A stretch of 64,000 nt of DNA from Vanessa cardui (Eukaryota > Arthropoda > Insecta > Lepidoptera > Nymphalidae). The DNA lies in contig NC_061126.1 in NCBI RefSeq assembly GCF_905220365.1, positions 13,888,001 through 13,952,000 on the forward strand. The letters are read 5' to 3'. Below the pieces are notes generated by a model that worked only from the letters and a program-made list of their open reading frames with translations, was not told where the DNA came from and did no database searches. Below, piece after piece: positions 46,933-57,013 of the stretch. Numbering within the stretch: position 1 is the stretch's first letter; every line of letters begins with the position of its first letter. A program made the position numbers and the translations under genes.

Positions 46933-47190
46933 GACCTCCATGGTCGAGTGGTGTGTACACCGGTTTTCATGGGTACGCCACTCTGAGTTCCCGGGTTCGA
47001 TTCCCGGTCGAGTCGATGTAGATTACCATTAGTTTTCTATGTTGTCTTGGGTCTGGGTGTTTGTGGTACCGTCGTTTCTTCTAATTTCCATTACACAAGT
47101 GCTTCAGCTACTTACATTGTACATTGGGATCAGAGTAATGTATGTGATGTTGTCTCATATTTATTTATTATTATTATTTATTATTATTGT
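46933..47190 (+). mobile_element. SINE-2, full length, best copy
   Basis: GACCTCCATGGTCGAGTGG, ACACCGGTTTTCATGGGTAC, the B box GGGTTCGATTCCCGG, GTCTGGGTGTTTGTGGTACC, GGGATCAGAGTAATG and TGTGATGTTGTCTC, followed by a TTATTATTA tail. Intact A- and B-box sequences suggest a fairly recent insertion. It should not be annotated as a tRNA gene. Confidence 0.9.
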
Positions 47191-47280
47191 TATATATATT
47201 ATGCGATTTGAAGGTTGTGCTAATTATTACAATACTCGTGAAGAAAAAGTTAGAAGACATAATTAACTTTGGTTGAACAG

Positions 47281-47560
47281 TTGGGCCATGCAATTCATGA
47301 CCTTGGGCTGGAGATTCCGAAAGACTTGGTGGAGCAATTACAAGGGAGTCACAGCCTACCAGTGCGTTATCGTTCCCTGTAGAATTCCGCGATAATTAAT
47401 TCATTAAATCTATAATAACAAAGACCTTGTCGATAAATTTATAGGTTGTAATGATATTTGCATACGAACGAGTATGTCTCTATCTGGAACCGTTAAATTA
47501 TGAATGGCAATCGTTTTGGAAATCGAACGAACTTACGAGATATTCAAATTCGATTTCAGG
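47281..47560 (+). other. Exon-like island, unassigned
   Basis: After TTGAACAG a frame of 33 codons (LGHAIHDLGLEIPKDLVEQL onward) ends in TAG at 47382. A second frame follows ATAG at 47447 and runs to TTTCAG with a GTAAAA donor at 47556 (containing YLEPLNYEWQSFW). Composition is protein-like and the gap between them, about 65-80 bp, would suit a small insect intron, but the phases do not join at the best splice sites. Not recognised. Confidence 0.15.
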
Positions 47561-47989
47561 TAAAACTTTATCATCATTGAATTGAATATTTACTCTTATC
47601 TATAAAATATTCTTACACTCAAGTATTTCTTATTCATTAATTTTGATAATGATAGTTATAACCTCGGTTTCCAGTTCATATACATATTTAAAGAATTATT
47701 GTACATCTGTAACCGACAGCCAATCATTTTTGAGTTCCGTTTTTAATCACTTCAAAACATATGAAACATTTTTTTTGGAAGAATTCGTATCAAATCTTAG
47801 TTACCAGACATTGATGAATTTCTTATGTATTTACTTATTAAAAGAATTGGTACAATGAATTGGACAAAGGTTGTAGTACCAGTCATAGGAATTTTCTTAG
47901 CATATCTGAATATGAATTACACTTAACAATTAACTTGCCAAAGCCTGTATCTGTATCTTGATGTAAAGGATCTTAGTACCTTACTCTAT
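47561..47989. other. Unassigned AT-rich DNA
   Basis: No gene seen. Confidence 0.4.
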
Positions 47990-48135
47990 ATGAAGAAGCT
48001 CCTGAAACAGTACTCTTTGTTGGTTTGCATTGGCGGTGAGAGGAATAATTAAAATGTCTACATCGCCAACGTCCAATGCCAATATGGCGACCACTTACCA
48101 TGAAGTGTTCATTTGCCAGTTGGCCTAAGGTATAA
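47990..48135 (+). repeat. Rep-A 3'-half fragment
   Basis: GCATTGGCGGTGAGAGGAAT, GGCGACCACTTACCATGAAG and TTGCCAGTTGGCCTAAGG then TATAAAAAA match the 3' half of Rep-A. Confidence 0.5.
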
Positions 48136-48385
48136 AAAATAATTGAATATTATTTAAATAATCTAATTAATAAAAAAACTTCTCTGCACCAGTTGGGAGC
48201 GGTGTATTAAAAGCCAATACACGCACCGTTAAGCCGCAGCGCAATATGGCTTTGCAAACATTCGCATTCACATCCCAGCCTCATGTTCGACGATGTGGAA
48301 TGGGTGAGAATGGTGTATTTGTAGAATTGATACTATTTATGATATTGAAATCATATAATGGAAACATTCAGTTTATTATTTAAAA

Positions 48386-48641
48386 CTAGCTGTGGTCGTG
48401 ACCTCGAAAAAGAAAAAAAAATATCGTAGCCTAAGTTACTTCTTACTATATCAATTATCTGCCAGTGAAAGTCCCGTTAAAATCCAGCCGCTCCAGAGAT
48501 TAGCCGGAACAAACGGACAGACAGACAAAAATTGTAAAAAATGTTATTTCGGTACCGTGTGTACATACATGCACTGAGCAAAAAAGGGGCTATTTTGATA
48601 TGAGACAGACATGGACACTCCAATTTTATTATATGAATAGA
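48386..48641 (-). mobile_element. Non-autonomous Helitron, both ends
   Basis: Plus strand begins CTAGCTGTGGTCGTGACC after A and ends ATTATATGAATAGA before T. The body has GCCAGTGAAAGTCCCGTT, GAGATTAGCCGGAACAAAC and ACACTCCAATTTTATTATA, matching the fragment at 26490. The 3' hairpin is weak. Confidence 0.65.
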
Positions 48642-48954
48642 TTTAAAATAAAACGCATTCTGTATTTTACTTTTAAAAACAGCTGAAATGTATTTTATAA
48701 AACTGTCCATTGGTTTGATTGCATTGTAAATAATTTTTCACTAGAGATTTTTCTGATATTATCAAAATTTTGCGTACGTGTTGTCTATGACATTTTTGTA
48801 TCTTGTTTCACGTTAATCGTTAAGAGTAATAAGTATAGATAAAAAAGATGGCATAAGTATGTAAACGTGAGGCTACCTGACGGTAATTGGTAGGCAATGA
48901 ACATAAACATAGGAGCTGTCACAAAAAAAATACGACAAGCAACCTTTGGAACTG

Positions 48955-49060
48955 CAATGCTATGTCACTGTGAGCCAGTGTAATTACAGGTGTGATTACA
49001 CTGGCTCACTGATCCTTCAAAAAGGAACACAACAACGCTGTGTAGAGCTGTATGGTGATA
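48955..49060. repeat. Two Rep-A fragments head-to-head
   Basis: GTGAGCCAGTGTAAT (48970-48984, plus orientation of Rep-A) is exactly inverted at 48995-49009 as ATTACACTGGCTCAC, which then continues in minus orientation through ATCCTTCAAAAAGGAACACA. The spacer is 10 bases. The same short piece of Rep-A has been copied in both directions. Confidence 0.85.
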
Positions 49061-49227
49061 ATATATCTCATGGGTAAAAATAATATTTATTGGTAAAAGT
49101 CGAGAAGCACATCTATTAATGATTCTAGTTCTGGACTTTCTTATGGGAAAATAATAAATAAATAAGTATGAATATTGGAAAACATCACATACATTACTCT
49201 GATTGTAATGTAAATAGCTAAAGCACT

Positions 49228-49545
49228 CGTGTAAAGATGTAGTAACGATGGTACCACAAACACCCTAGCCCTAGTAGTAAAGTAACAGCCTGTAAATTTT
49301 TCCATTACTGGGATAAGGCCTCCTCTTGCATTAAGGAGAGCGTGTGGAACATATTCCACCACGCTGTTCCAGTGCGGGTTGCTGGAATGCACATGTGATA
49401 CACGCATTCTAACCACTTGGCCATCTCAGACCCAGGCCCTAGATAACATAGAAAACTAATGAACTTTGGAAAACGAACCCTGGCCCTCGGAGTTGCGTAC
49501 CCATGAAAACCGGTGTACACACCACTCGACCACAGAGTTCGTCGG
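49228..49545 (-). mobile_element. SINE-2 interrupted by a SINE-1
   Basis: GATGGTACCACAAACACCC at the left and AACATAGAAAACTAATGA then CCCATGAAAACCGGTGTAC and CCACTCGACCACAGAG at the right are the two halves of one SINE-2 in reverse. The break lies after the GTCTGGGTGTTTG block and holds a SINE-1. Confidence 0.85.
49280..49431 (-). mobile_element. SINE-1 nested in SINE-2, internally deleted
   Basis: AACAGCCTGTAAATTTTTCC, ACCACGCTGTTCCAGTGC and CACATGTGATACACGCATTC run directly into CCACTTGGCCATCTC, so about 160 bp between the body and the head are deleted. GCCCTAG occurs on both sides (49267-49273 and 49435-49441) and is the likely target duplication. The SINE-1 insertion is younger than the SINE-2. 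Confidence 0.8.
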
Positions 49546-51218
49546 ATATACGGATAATAATATTAAATTACAAATAGTACTTGAATAGTAGAAAGTTCTA
49601 TTAACTCCAAACAAAATTTCCAAGTTATTTCCATGATGCGTTCAAATATTCATTTGTAAAATAGATTTTATTGCCAGAACGAAGTACATTTGAAAGAGAT
49701 GTAATGGTTTCCTTGTTTACTTGACTTCGCTAAACGACACAAACATTGGAAGCGAACCAGTGATAGACGATCTAATCGTAGCTTGTTTACAAAACTATTT
49801 ATTTGTGCCGTATATTCATGGAATGTATGAGTCTTCTGTAGTCTGGTTCAGCTTTTATTGAGTCGTTTAGACTTTAGAATAATCTTTGCTAACAGTATTT
49901 ATGCGAGATATTTTACTATAAGTTTCCGATAAGAGGTCAGTTGTTAGCTTAGGTGTCCTTTTCGATACCCCTAAAAAATAATGATGATCAGTTGCATAAG
50001 AACTCATTCATAATATCAGTGAAGAATAACTGTTACGCGCATAAAAGTTGAATCGATTTTTTTGTATGCAAACCTAATTACTTTTATAAAGTAAGAGTAT
50101 CTTAGAAACTCATAAAATATCTATTAAAGTCGATTCAGCCATTTTCAAGATTAATCGGAAAAAAATGATAGACCAACATACAGAGAAAATTTTAGATTTT
50201 TTTCTGTTATAGTACCGTATATACTTTCGCATGCATTAAGAACAAAGCTATGTACTAGTTATATCAAAGTTCATTACAATTGTTTCATAGATTTAGTCGT
50301 GATAAGACAACAAATAGAGTAAATTTCGTATATACTAGTATAATAATAGAAGCTTAATTATATTAAATCATTAGACTACCATTAAATAGCGCTATCGATT
50401 ACAAAATAATAATTACTATTAGTTCAACGTAATTCATCACGTATATTATTGACGGCTGTTTGTAGGTATTTCAAATAGCTAAACGATAATTAATACATAT
50501 TGGAATCCTAATAACGGTATCTCATATATGTTAGGGATCACTAACAGTTCTCACAAATCAACTTCACTAAATTGAGTAAACAATAATTAAACCTTCAGAA
50601 ATCTTGACAACCAGCTTACAAAACAGATTTACAGAATTGAGTGTTCATTTTTTTTTTCATTTTCAAATTTCAATTTAATAGATTCAAGTAGATGCCCCCT
50701 ACACCTTTTTTCATACATTAATATGCTAAAAAATGTATACAAACACAGTCTGATATTATTCTAAATTTTCGTTCGTTGATATTATGCAGGGCAGCAGAGC
50801 AATTATCTACGACTAACATTGTGCACAATCTCTCAATTTAACACGAACCTTTGCGTTTTCAGTTCCTCTGCGCTTTTATTTGTTCAAGAAATTTAATTAT
50901 AATTTATGAAAAAGTAATTTTCAATTTGCAATTTTATTTTTTGAAGATATAGGTGGAAAATTCTAATTAACTGCAATATTCTAATTGTTAGAATTTTATT
51001 TTATTTATTTTAAACACCGCTTCGTTCAAGTTCTATCAATGTAATCGATAGGACTTAGTATAGTTAGTTAATAGTTCAGATATAAAAAAAACTAATAAAC
51101 ATTTGTTAAATTATATTTTACTACAAATACGTAGTTACAAAGACTAAATTTATAAAAATATTTGCTTTAAAACTATTCACAATTTCAAATGGTAATGTTC
51201 ATGTAATAGTAGTGTTCA
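49546..51218. other. Unassigned AT-rich DNA
   Basis: No gene seen. GTCGATTCAGCCATTTTCAA at 50130-50149 may be a scrap of a Helitron body. Confidence 0.35.
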
Positions 51219-51462
51219 AATCATCAGTTATTCTACCGCCAAATAACAGTACTCATTATTGTTGTGTTCCGGTTTGAAGGGTGAGTGAGCCAGTGTAACT
51301 ACAGGCACAAGGGACATAACATCTTAGTTCCCAAGGTTGGTAGCACATTGACGATGTAAGGAATAGTTAATATTTCTTACAGCGTCATTGTCTATGGGTG
51401 ATGGTGACCACTTACCATCAGGTGGCCCTTATGCTCGTCCGCCAACCTATACCATAAAACTA
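51219..51462 (+). repeat. Rep-A repeat, 5'-truncated
   Basis: Starts at TCATCAGTTATTCTACCGCC and continues without large gaps to TGACCACTTACCATCAGGTG and CCAACCTATACCATAAAA. Very close to 8770-9036, including the shared TTATTCTACCGCCAAATAAC, so both may be young members of one subfamily. Confidence 0.8.
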
Positions 51463-51919
51463 AAAAAAAAAACAAATAAGGCACCTATCTATCAAACCTT
51501 GACTATTTTCAATACATTTCGTCTTCCATCTCACGTTTCGTTCGTCAAAGAGTTCATAGATTAATATCAATTTGTGAGAAACACGACTTTATCAGCTACA
51601 CGATTTCTTTTCGCTCGTTCGCTCCGATACGAGACTCTCGAGATCGCTAGACCTCGTTATATGGATTTATTAGCTCCTTAAAAGGGCTCACACTTTTAGT
51701 AAAAAGTATCCACTTATCTTCGAAATCATGAGTGCCTTAAATTGACTAGTTGACACTTTTATTTACGTAATATATTAGGGTTTGAGTGGGCTTTTATAAT
51801 GTCATATAATCTCTATTATAATACATAATAAAAAAAACCATCTATTAAGTGAATTCCTGGTCGAAATGAAAACAGGCCAAAGACGACAAATGTCTTGGAA
51901 ATATGATACCAGTTTTTAT
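51463..51919. other. Unassigned DNA
   Basis: No gene seen. Confidence 0.35.
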
Positions 51920-52015
51920 ATGTGGTAGAGCTGTGTGCAGGCCCGTTTGGTTGTGGTTTACTCACTTATCAGATATTCTACCATTATTAGTACACCGTAG
52001 AATATTTTGGTTTGA
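51920..52015 (+). repeat. Rep-A 5'-end fragment
   Basis: GTGGTAGAGCTGTGTGCAGG, CCCGTTTGG and ACTTATCAGATATTCTACC match the first 90 bases of Rep-A with divergence. Confidence 0.5.
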
Positions 52016-52589
52016 TGTAAATTTCTAGATAATATAATAACTTCATTGACACAATTTCAGCCTCTTCAACTTTAATATTGCCTTATAGTCCAGCTAAATC
52101 AACTAGGTCATTAAATAGTAAATGTAGTCTATCTGTCTCCAGCGACAGTTGAATTCAACAGGTGAATAAATTTCGGCGCTAAATAAAAACTCGTTTAACT
52201 CAAATGTTGAAGTATTAACACAAACAAATAGAAACCGACTTTGTTTTGATTTATGGTATATGCAGATCGTAGAATGATTACATAAATTGTAAATAATTTT
52301 CCACGAAATAGTAATAGTACATTAAAATTGTTAGTTATAGCTTTTCAGATTTATTAATTCTAAAGGCTAATATTGATCAAATACCAGGATAATATGACTG
52401 ATTAATAATTCAATTGCTTGGTATACAATAGGAATAGAAAAAGAAGTAAAAGTTACCGGATTGCAGAATACTTTTGTTACATGACGATTTTTGTCAGTTC
52501 CACTGTGATAAAACAAATAATTACGCTCCAAAAATGTTTTTGATTACTATCAGATGAGCAATTTGCAAGTATGTCTTCTTATCAAAAAA
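52016..52589. other. Unassigned AT-rich DNA
   Basis: No gene seen. Confidence 0.4.
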
Positions 52590-52815
52590 ATATAACAACA
52601 ATAAATGAAGCGCAACGTAAATATCCGCTTAATTCATTTAACATTGATTTTATTCTCCTGAAAATTTGTACAATGTTGTCACACGCCAAACCAATTATTT
52701 GATTTGTTTAACTCTCGACTTCGACTCGTGACGAGAAACACAGGTTGTTTGTTCTACATTTTTTCTAAAATAAATGAAAATTCAAATATAATACTCATAA
52801 TTTAAAAAAAAACAG
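52590..52815 (+). repeat. Direct repeat of unknown type, copy 1
   Basis: The segment returns 3.7 kb downstream at 56289-56527. Shared blocks are CGTAAATATCCG, TGAAAATTTGTACAATGTTG, TTATTTGATTTGTTT, CTCGTGACGAGAAACACA and TTTTTTCTAAAAT. No tRNA-like head, Helitron end or terminal inverted repeat was seen. It could be an unrecognised transposon or a local duplication. Confidence 0.75.
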
Positions 52816-52994
52816 CTAGGAATAAAAACGGAATAAATTGAGTTAGTTTTTTGTGCATTTATTTTTTAAATAAATTTAACTTTTTTTCATAATACAGAAA
52901 CAAATCATGACTCAAAAATTCAACCACTTCCGCTGTTGAAATTCAATTTTATTGAATTCCAAATTCCATACCGACATTCGAAAATAAATCTATC

Positions 52995-53155
52995 TCTACC
53001 GGGATTCGTGGTATGTCAAAGCGAATAAAAAGCTCGGGTATATCCGAAGCATGTTCACACACTTTGATGTACGCCTATTCCCAACATCTGCTACATTTTC
53101 CTTGAACTTATAAAACTGATGCAAATTTTCTTCTTGTTAGATGCGTAGGGTCGAC
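52995..53155 (-). pseudogene. Penelope-like endonuclease fragment, decayed
   Basis: The minus strand gives VCEHASDIPELFIRFDIP, aligned with VCEHALDKPNHFIRFDKP in the copy at 32608, and before it a frame-shifted stretch in which GNRRTS corresponds to KNRRSS there. Stops and frame changes make it non-functional. It is older than the 33-kb copy. Confidence 0.6.
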
Positions 53156-53625
53156 CATAATAAAAACCACAATCGTAAAAACTTTTCCAATAAAATTATA
53201 TTGTTCCATCACAAATTACCTTTGCATAAAGTAAAATGAAAGGAAACGAACGAATAAAAATATCGTATAGATTTATTGTAGAGCAAATATTAGCAATACA
53301 ATTCAAATATATATTTTTTACAGTTATAGATGTTTTTCTATTCATATCTGATAAAGCATATTTTATTATTTTGCTGTTTATTGATTGATTTGAGTTTGCT
53401 AAGCCAATTTCGTATCACAGCTGCACAAAATTTGACACACCAAATAAGTTGAAGAGGTACTTTACACCCAAACAGATTTGCCATTTTCTGCATCGGCGAT
53501 TTAAGATATAGTTAACATTTCCTTAACGCCAATGGCTGTCAAAAGTCTATAAAGTTAAATAATACTTCATTCATGTCCAATCCGTTTACGAATGAATTGA
53601 AACCACTTGTGACATGATTCACTTG
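53156..53625. other. Unassigned AT-rich DNA
   Basis: No gene seen. Confidence 0.4.
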
Positions 53626-53627
53626 TA

Positions 53628-53823
53628 CAGTCGAGGTAAGAAAGGGTTCGTCACCTGAAGATCTATTTTCGTGTGCTCAGTATGAGCGATATTCTGCTTT
53701 ACCGATTGAAAATGACATATTGCGGCGCAATGATTTGATGTTCAGATTCGAAAGGTACTAAGAGTTTAAGACTTGATAAAGGAATGAATTCGAAAACTGA
53801 CGAAGGTTTTCTTACTCTGACTG
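53628..53823. mobile_element. Tc1/mariner-type MITE, 196 bp
   Basis: The left end CAGTCGAGGTAAGAAAGGG and the right end, reverse complemented, CAGTCAGAGTAAGAAAACC agree at most positions over 27 bp (both continue TTCGTCA). TA lies directly outside each end (53626-53627 and 53824-53825). TA target duplication with CAGT-type inverted ends is the Tc1/mariner signature. There is no room for a transposase. Confidence 0.85.
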
Positions 53824-53825
53824 TA

Positions 53826-54169
53826 CATTGTGAATCATTGCACTAGGAAACCTAACAGCGATGCGTCACTGATTCTATCCAAATTCTGACGTAATAACGA
53901 TACTGACACACTGATGCAAGCTAAAGTGCCTGTCAATCTTCTACAGCGTATGCACTTCGGAAAGTAAGCACTGGAGTTACATGACACATCCTTTAGCATC
54001 CCTGTTACGTCATCTCATCATCATGGCGTCATCACCAGCCATTGTCACGATGCGGTTTGTTTAGTAATTTTTCATGCAACCACAGATGTGTGGAATATCC
54101 TATCTGCGTCTGTCTTTACAAAGTATTATAATCTGAATGTCTATTAATTTATTTACAACAACAAATTAA
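53826..54169. other. Unassigned DNA
   Basis: Less AT-rich than average but without a recognised gene or repeat. Confidence 0.3.
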
Positions 54170-54370
54170 ATAAATTATCCACGGCCTGTAAATTTTCCAC
54201 GGTTAGACTAAAGGCTCGCGCAAACTATAGCCGCGGCGGGCCTCAACGCATTGCATTGCAAAATTGCGCCAAAGCATATAGCAGGCGCATCGGGCCGCAT
54301 CGCAACCCAATATCTTATAATCAGTCAGGTTTTGGCAATCTAAGAAGATGGATAGTTCTAACGAAGAGCT

Positions 54371-54501
54371 TTTTTTATTCAATATGTTGTTTTATGATTC
54401 CGCCTATATCTCTTCCCATATTATTCCTTCTCTATACATCATCATATTTGGAATGTTGTAGGTCGTACAATTCCTTGTACTGTTCTACTAAAGAAAATAT
54501 A
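54371..54501 (-). pseudogene. MADF-like domain scrap
   Basis: The minus strand reads FSLVEQYKELYDLQHSKYDD, a stop, then RRNN and GRDIGGIIKQHIE. The LYD-x-x-H-x-x-Y-x-D pattern and the downstream Arg/Asn and GIIK segment fit a MADF DNA-binding domain. In Harbinger elements such a protein helps the transposase bind the ends. One in-frame stop and a missing Trp show decay. Confidence 0.5.
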
Positions 54502-54649
54502 AACTTTAGTACTATAAAAAAATACCTGAATAAATATTGTTGATGATTCGGTTTCTGTTTTATTAATTACTTTTATTAATTAATTATGGTAATTCGCGAA
54601 CAGCACTCATTCAGCCGTCTACTTGTTGGGTCTGCTAACGCACACTGAG

Positions 54650-54730
54650 ACGGGCCGCATTGCAACGCATAACATCGCCGCAAAAATACGCCTGGCTAGC
54701 GATGCGCTAATGCGTTGCGATGCGGCCCGT
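54650..54730. repeat. 21-bp inverted repeat in Harbinger-like element
   Basis: ACGGGCCGCATTGCAACGCA and T (54650-54670) is inverted at 54710-54730 with one mismatch and a 39-base loop. Confidence 0.9.
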
Positions 54731-55024
54731 TGCGGCCAGCCTGAGGTGTGCGATAGCCCATACAAAATGTATGAAACTGATTCAGGAGCATTTGTGTTAC
54801 GCGTTGCGGCCCGCCTTGGTGTGCGCCTATCTTAAGACTTACCATGTGGCAGAATTTCAATGAAATTAGACACATGCAGGTTTAATCGCGATGTTTGCCT
54901 TCACAGCACGAGATGAATTATAAACACAAATTAAGCACATGAGTATTTAGTGGTGCTTGCCTGGGTTTGAACCCGCAATCATCAGTTAAGGCACGCGTTC
55001 TACGCACTGAGCCATCTCGGCTCT

Positions 55025-55170
55025 TTATTTATTTATGTTTTATTGCACAAACACTTAATACTACATTATACCAAATGATTAACATTTACAAAAGATGCAT
55101 GAATGCAACATGCGATTTTATCGCTAAAACAGCAATCTATTTATATTCATCTAATTATTTAAAAAAATCA
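55025..55170. repeat. Possible LINE 3' tail
   Basis: TTATTTATTTATGTTTTATT then TGCACAAACACTTAATAC resembles the T-rich start of LINE 3' ends in reverse. Weak call. Confidence 0.25.
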
Positions 55171-55747
55171 TAATAGTTTAGAATGCCTAACCGACAGGCA
55201 CGTCAGTCAGGCATTCAGCTATTAGTTATGACTACTAATGCAAGAAATATTCTTTCAAGTGATAATGTTGAGTTTTGGGAAAATGCTTTCTGATTTATTT
55301 AATAAGCTTGTACTGTAACCGTTCGAATCGTAAATAAATTAAAAAAGAAAACCAATGTTATAAGTAGAAATTAAAAAGTAGAAAGGAGTCGTTTAAACGC
55401 TGCCTATAAAAGTCATCAAGATTGAATAGACGTCTTCGAATCACGCTGCATCTCAGATCGTAATAGAACTTACCAACAATATACAATTGTTGTCGAAGTA
55501 AAGCCTTAAAGACAATAATAATGTTCGTAATAAATTGCTCATGTAGTACTGAAAAATTAATCGTAAATATTCATATACTTATTCGTCGATTCATAATGCG
55601 AGTATCAATATTATATTATTGTACACGACACTTGCTGCTATGATTAGGTTGAGAGCACTTCCTCCACAGTGAACGAGGAAGCGATTGTATCACAATATTA
55701 GTTTATAATACTAACATTGTAAATTTATTACCAACTAGTTAACGCCC
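55171..55747. other. Unassigned AT-rich DNA
   Basis: No gene seen. Confidence 0.4.
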
Positions 55748-56047
55748 AGTCGAGATTGCCCAGTGGTAAGAACACGTACATCTTAACTGATAATTGCGGG
55801 ATCAAACCCAGGGAGGTACCACTGAATTTTCATGTGCTTAATTTGTGTTTATAATTCATGTCGTGCTCAGCGGTGAAGAATTGTATCGTGAGGAAACCAT
55901 TGTGTCTAATTTCAACGAAATTCAGCAACATGTAAATCCACCCATCCACATTGGAGCAGCGTGGTAGAATATGCTTCAATCCTTGAAGGGAGTGGAGGAC
56001 TTAGCCCGACAGTGGGAAATTTACAGGCTGTTGTCGTTGTTGTTTTC
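55748..56047 (+). mobile_element. SINE-1, full length, diverged
   Basis: AGTCGAGATTGCCCAGTGG, the B box GGGATCAAACCCAGG, GTGTTTATAATTCATGTCG, CATTGGAGCAGCGTGGTAG and GTGGGAAATTTACAGGCTG then a GTT tail. Several body substitutions mark it as older than 56702-57001. Confidence 0.9.
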
Positions 56048-56288
56048 GTATTTATCGACCGCGGTTTCGATCTAGTGTAGAGTAGCAGATATCAAGTATT
56101 GTATCTACATTTTTTGAAGTTAAGTTAATTAGTTACGACATTTAAAGTATACGAAACAACCCACTGCTGCATGTAAGTGTGATGCATATTAGTTCAAATT
56201 ATTGTATTATATACTTAGTGGGCTTGAAAGAATTCTTCAAATAATGACGAAATTTCCTTTACTAATTAATAAATAAGTCGAAATAAAT

Positions 56289-56527
56289 TATAACAATTAC
56301 GCCCACATAAATTAAACACGACGTAAATATCCGTTTAAATCATTTAACATAGATTATTTATTCTCTTGAAAATTTGTACAATGTTGTCACACGTCAAATC
56401 AGTTATTTGATTTGTTTCCCTCTCAACTTCGCCTCGTGACGAGAAACACACATGATTGTTTGTTTTACTTTTTTTCTAAAATGAATGAAAGTTCAAATAA
56501 AAATTTTATGATTAAAAAAAACTATAC
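56289..56527 (+). repeat. Direct repeat of unknown type, copy 2
   Basis: Same blocks and order as 52590-52815, with small indels (for example ACACACATGATTGTTTG against ACACAGGTTGTTTG). Confidence 0.75.
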
Positions 56528-56701
56528 CAGCATTAAAATATAGTATGATTGTTGGAGAAATAATATCAAATATTTCCTTATTTTATCATTGATAACATGA
56601 TTTCAAAGCTGAGAATACATCAAACAAATATTGACCAATCATCGACCAGTAAGTACACGCACACTAATAAAGTGGTGACGTTTGGCGAGTGAGTCGAGAT
56701 G

Positions 56702-57001
56702 GCCCAGTGGTTAGAACGCGTGCATCTTAACCGACGATTGCGGGTTCAAACCCAGGCAAGCACCGCTGATTCATGTGCTTAATCTATCTTTATAATTCAT
56801 CTCGTGCTCAGCGGTGAAGGAAAACATCGAGAGGAAACCTATGGGACAAATTTCATAGAAATTCTGCCACATGTGTATTCCACCAACCCGCATTGGAACA
56901 GCGTGGTGGAATATGTTCCAAACTTTATCCTCAAAGGGAGAGGAGGCCTTTAGCCCAGCAGTGGGAATTTACAGGCTGTTGTTGTTAGTGTTGTTGTTGT
57001 T
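56702..57001 (+). mobile_element. SINE-1, full length, with exact TSD
   Basis: GTTTGGCGAGTG stands at 56690-56701 and again at 57002-57013, a perfect 12-bp target duplication. The element has the intact A box TGGCCCAGTGG, B box GGGTTCAAACCC, AACCCGCATTGGAACAGCG and a long GTTGTT tail. Probably a recent insertion. Confidence 0.96.
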
Positions 57002-57013
57002 GTTTGGCGAGTG

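Larger units (their letters stand above)
54212..54832. mobile_element. PIF/Harbinger-like non-autonomous element
   Basis: TAA flanks both ends (54209-54211 and 54833-54835), and the ends AGGCTCGCGCAAAC and AGATAGGCGCACACC (right end, reverse complemented) are similar. GGGCCGCATYGCAACGCA-type motifs occur at about 54234, 54290 and 54651 and inverted at 54712 and 54800, as expected of subterminal transposase-binding repeats. The interior has a MADF-like peptide (minus) and a start-like MDSSNEELFLFN (plus, 54348). PIF/Harbinger elements have three-base TA-rich target duplications and carry a Myb/SANT or MADF gene beside the transposase. The superfamily call is moderate. Confidence 0.55.
54170..55024 (-). 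mobile_element. SINE-1 split by a Harbinger-like element
   Basis: The SINE-1 tail in reverse lies at about 54180-54211 (CGGCCTGTAAATTTTCCAC) and its front part at 54838-55024 (CATGTGGCAGAATTTC, GGGTTTGAACCCGC, GAGCCATCTCGG). The 95 bp or so expected between them are missing, so insertion was followed or accompanied by deletion. Confidence 0.75.

Noticed and set aside
46933..47010. tRNA-like A and B boxes
   Set aside because: Belongs to a repeated SINE-2 with a long non-tRNA body; no cloverleaf with an acceptor stem was found. The same applies to the SINE-1 and SINE-3 heads.
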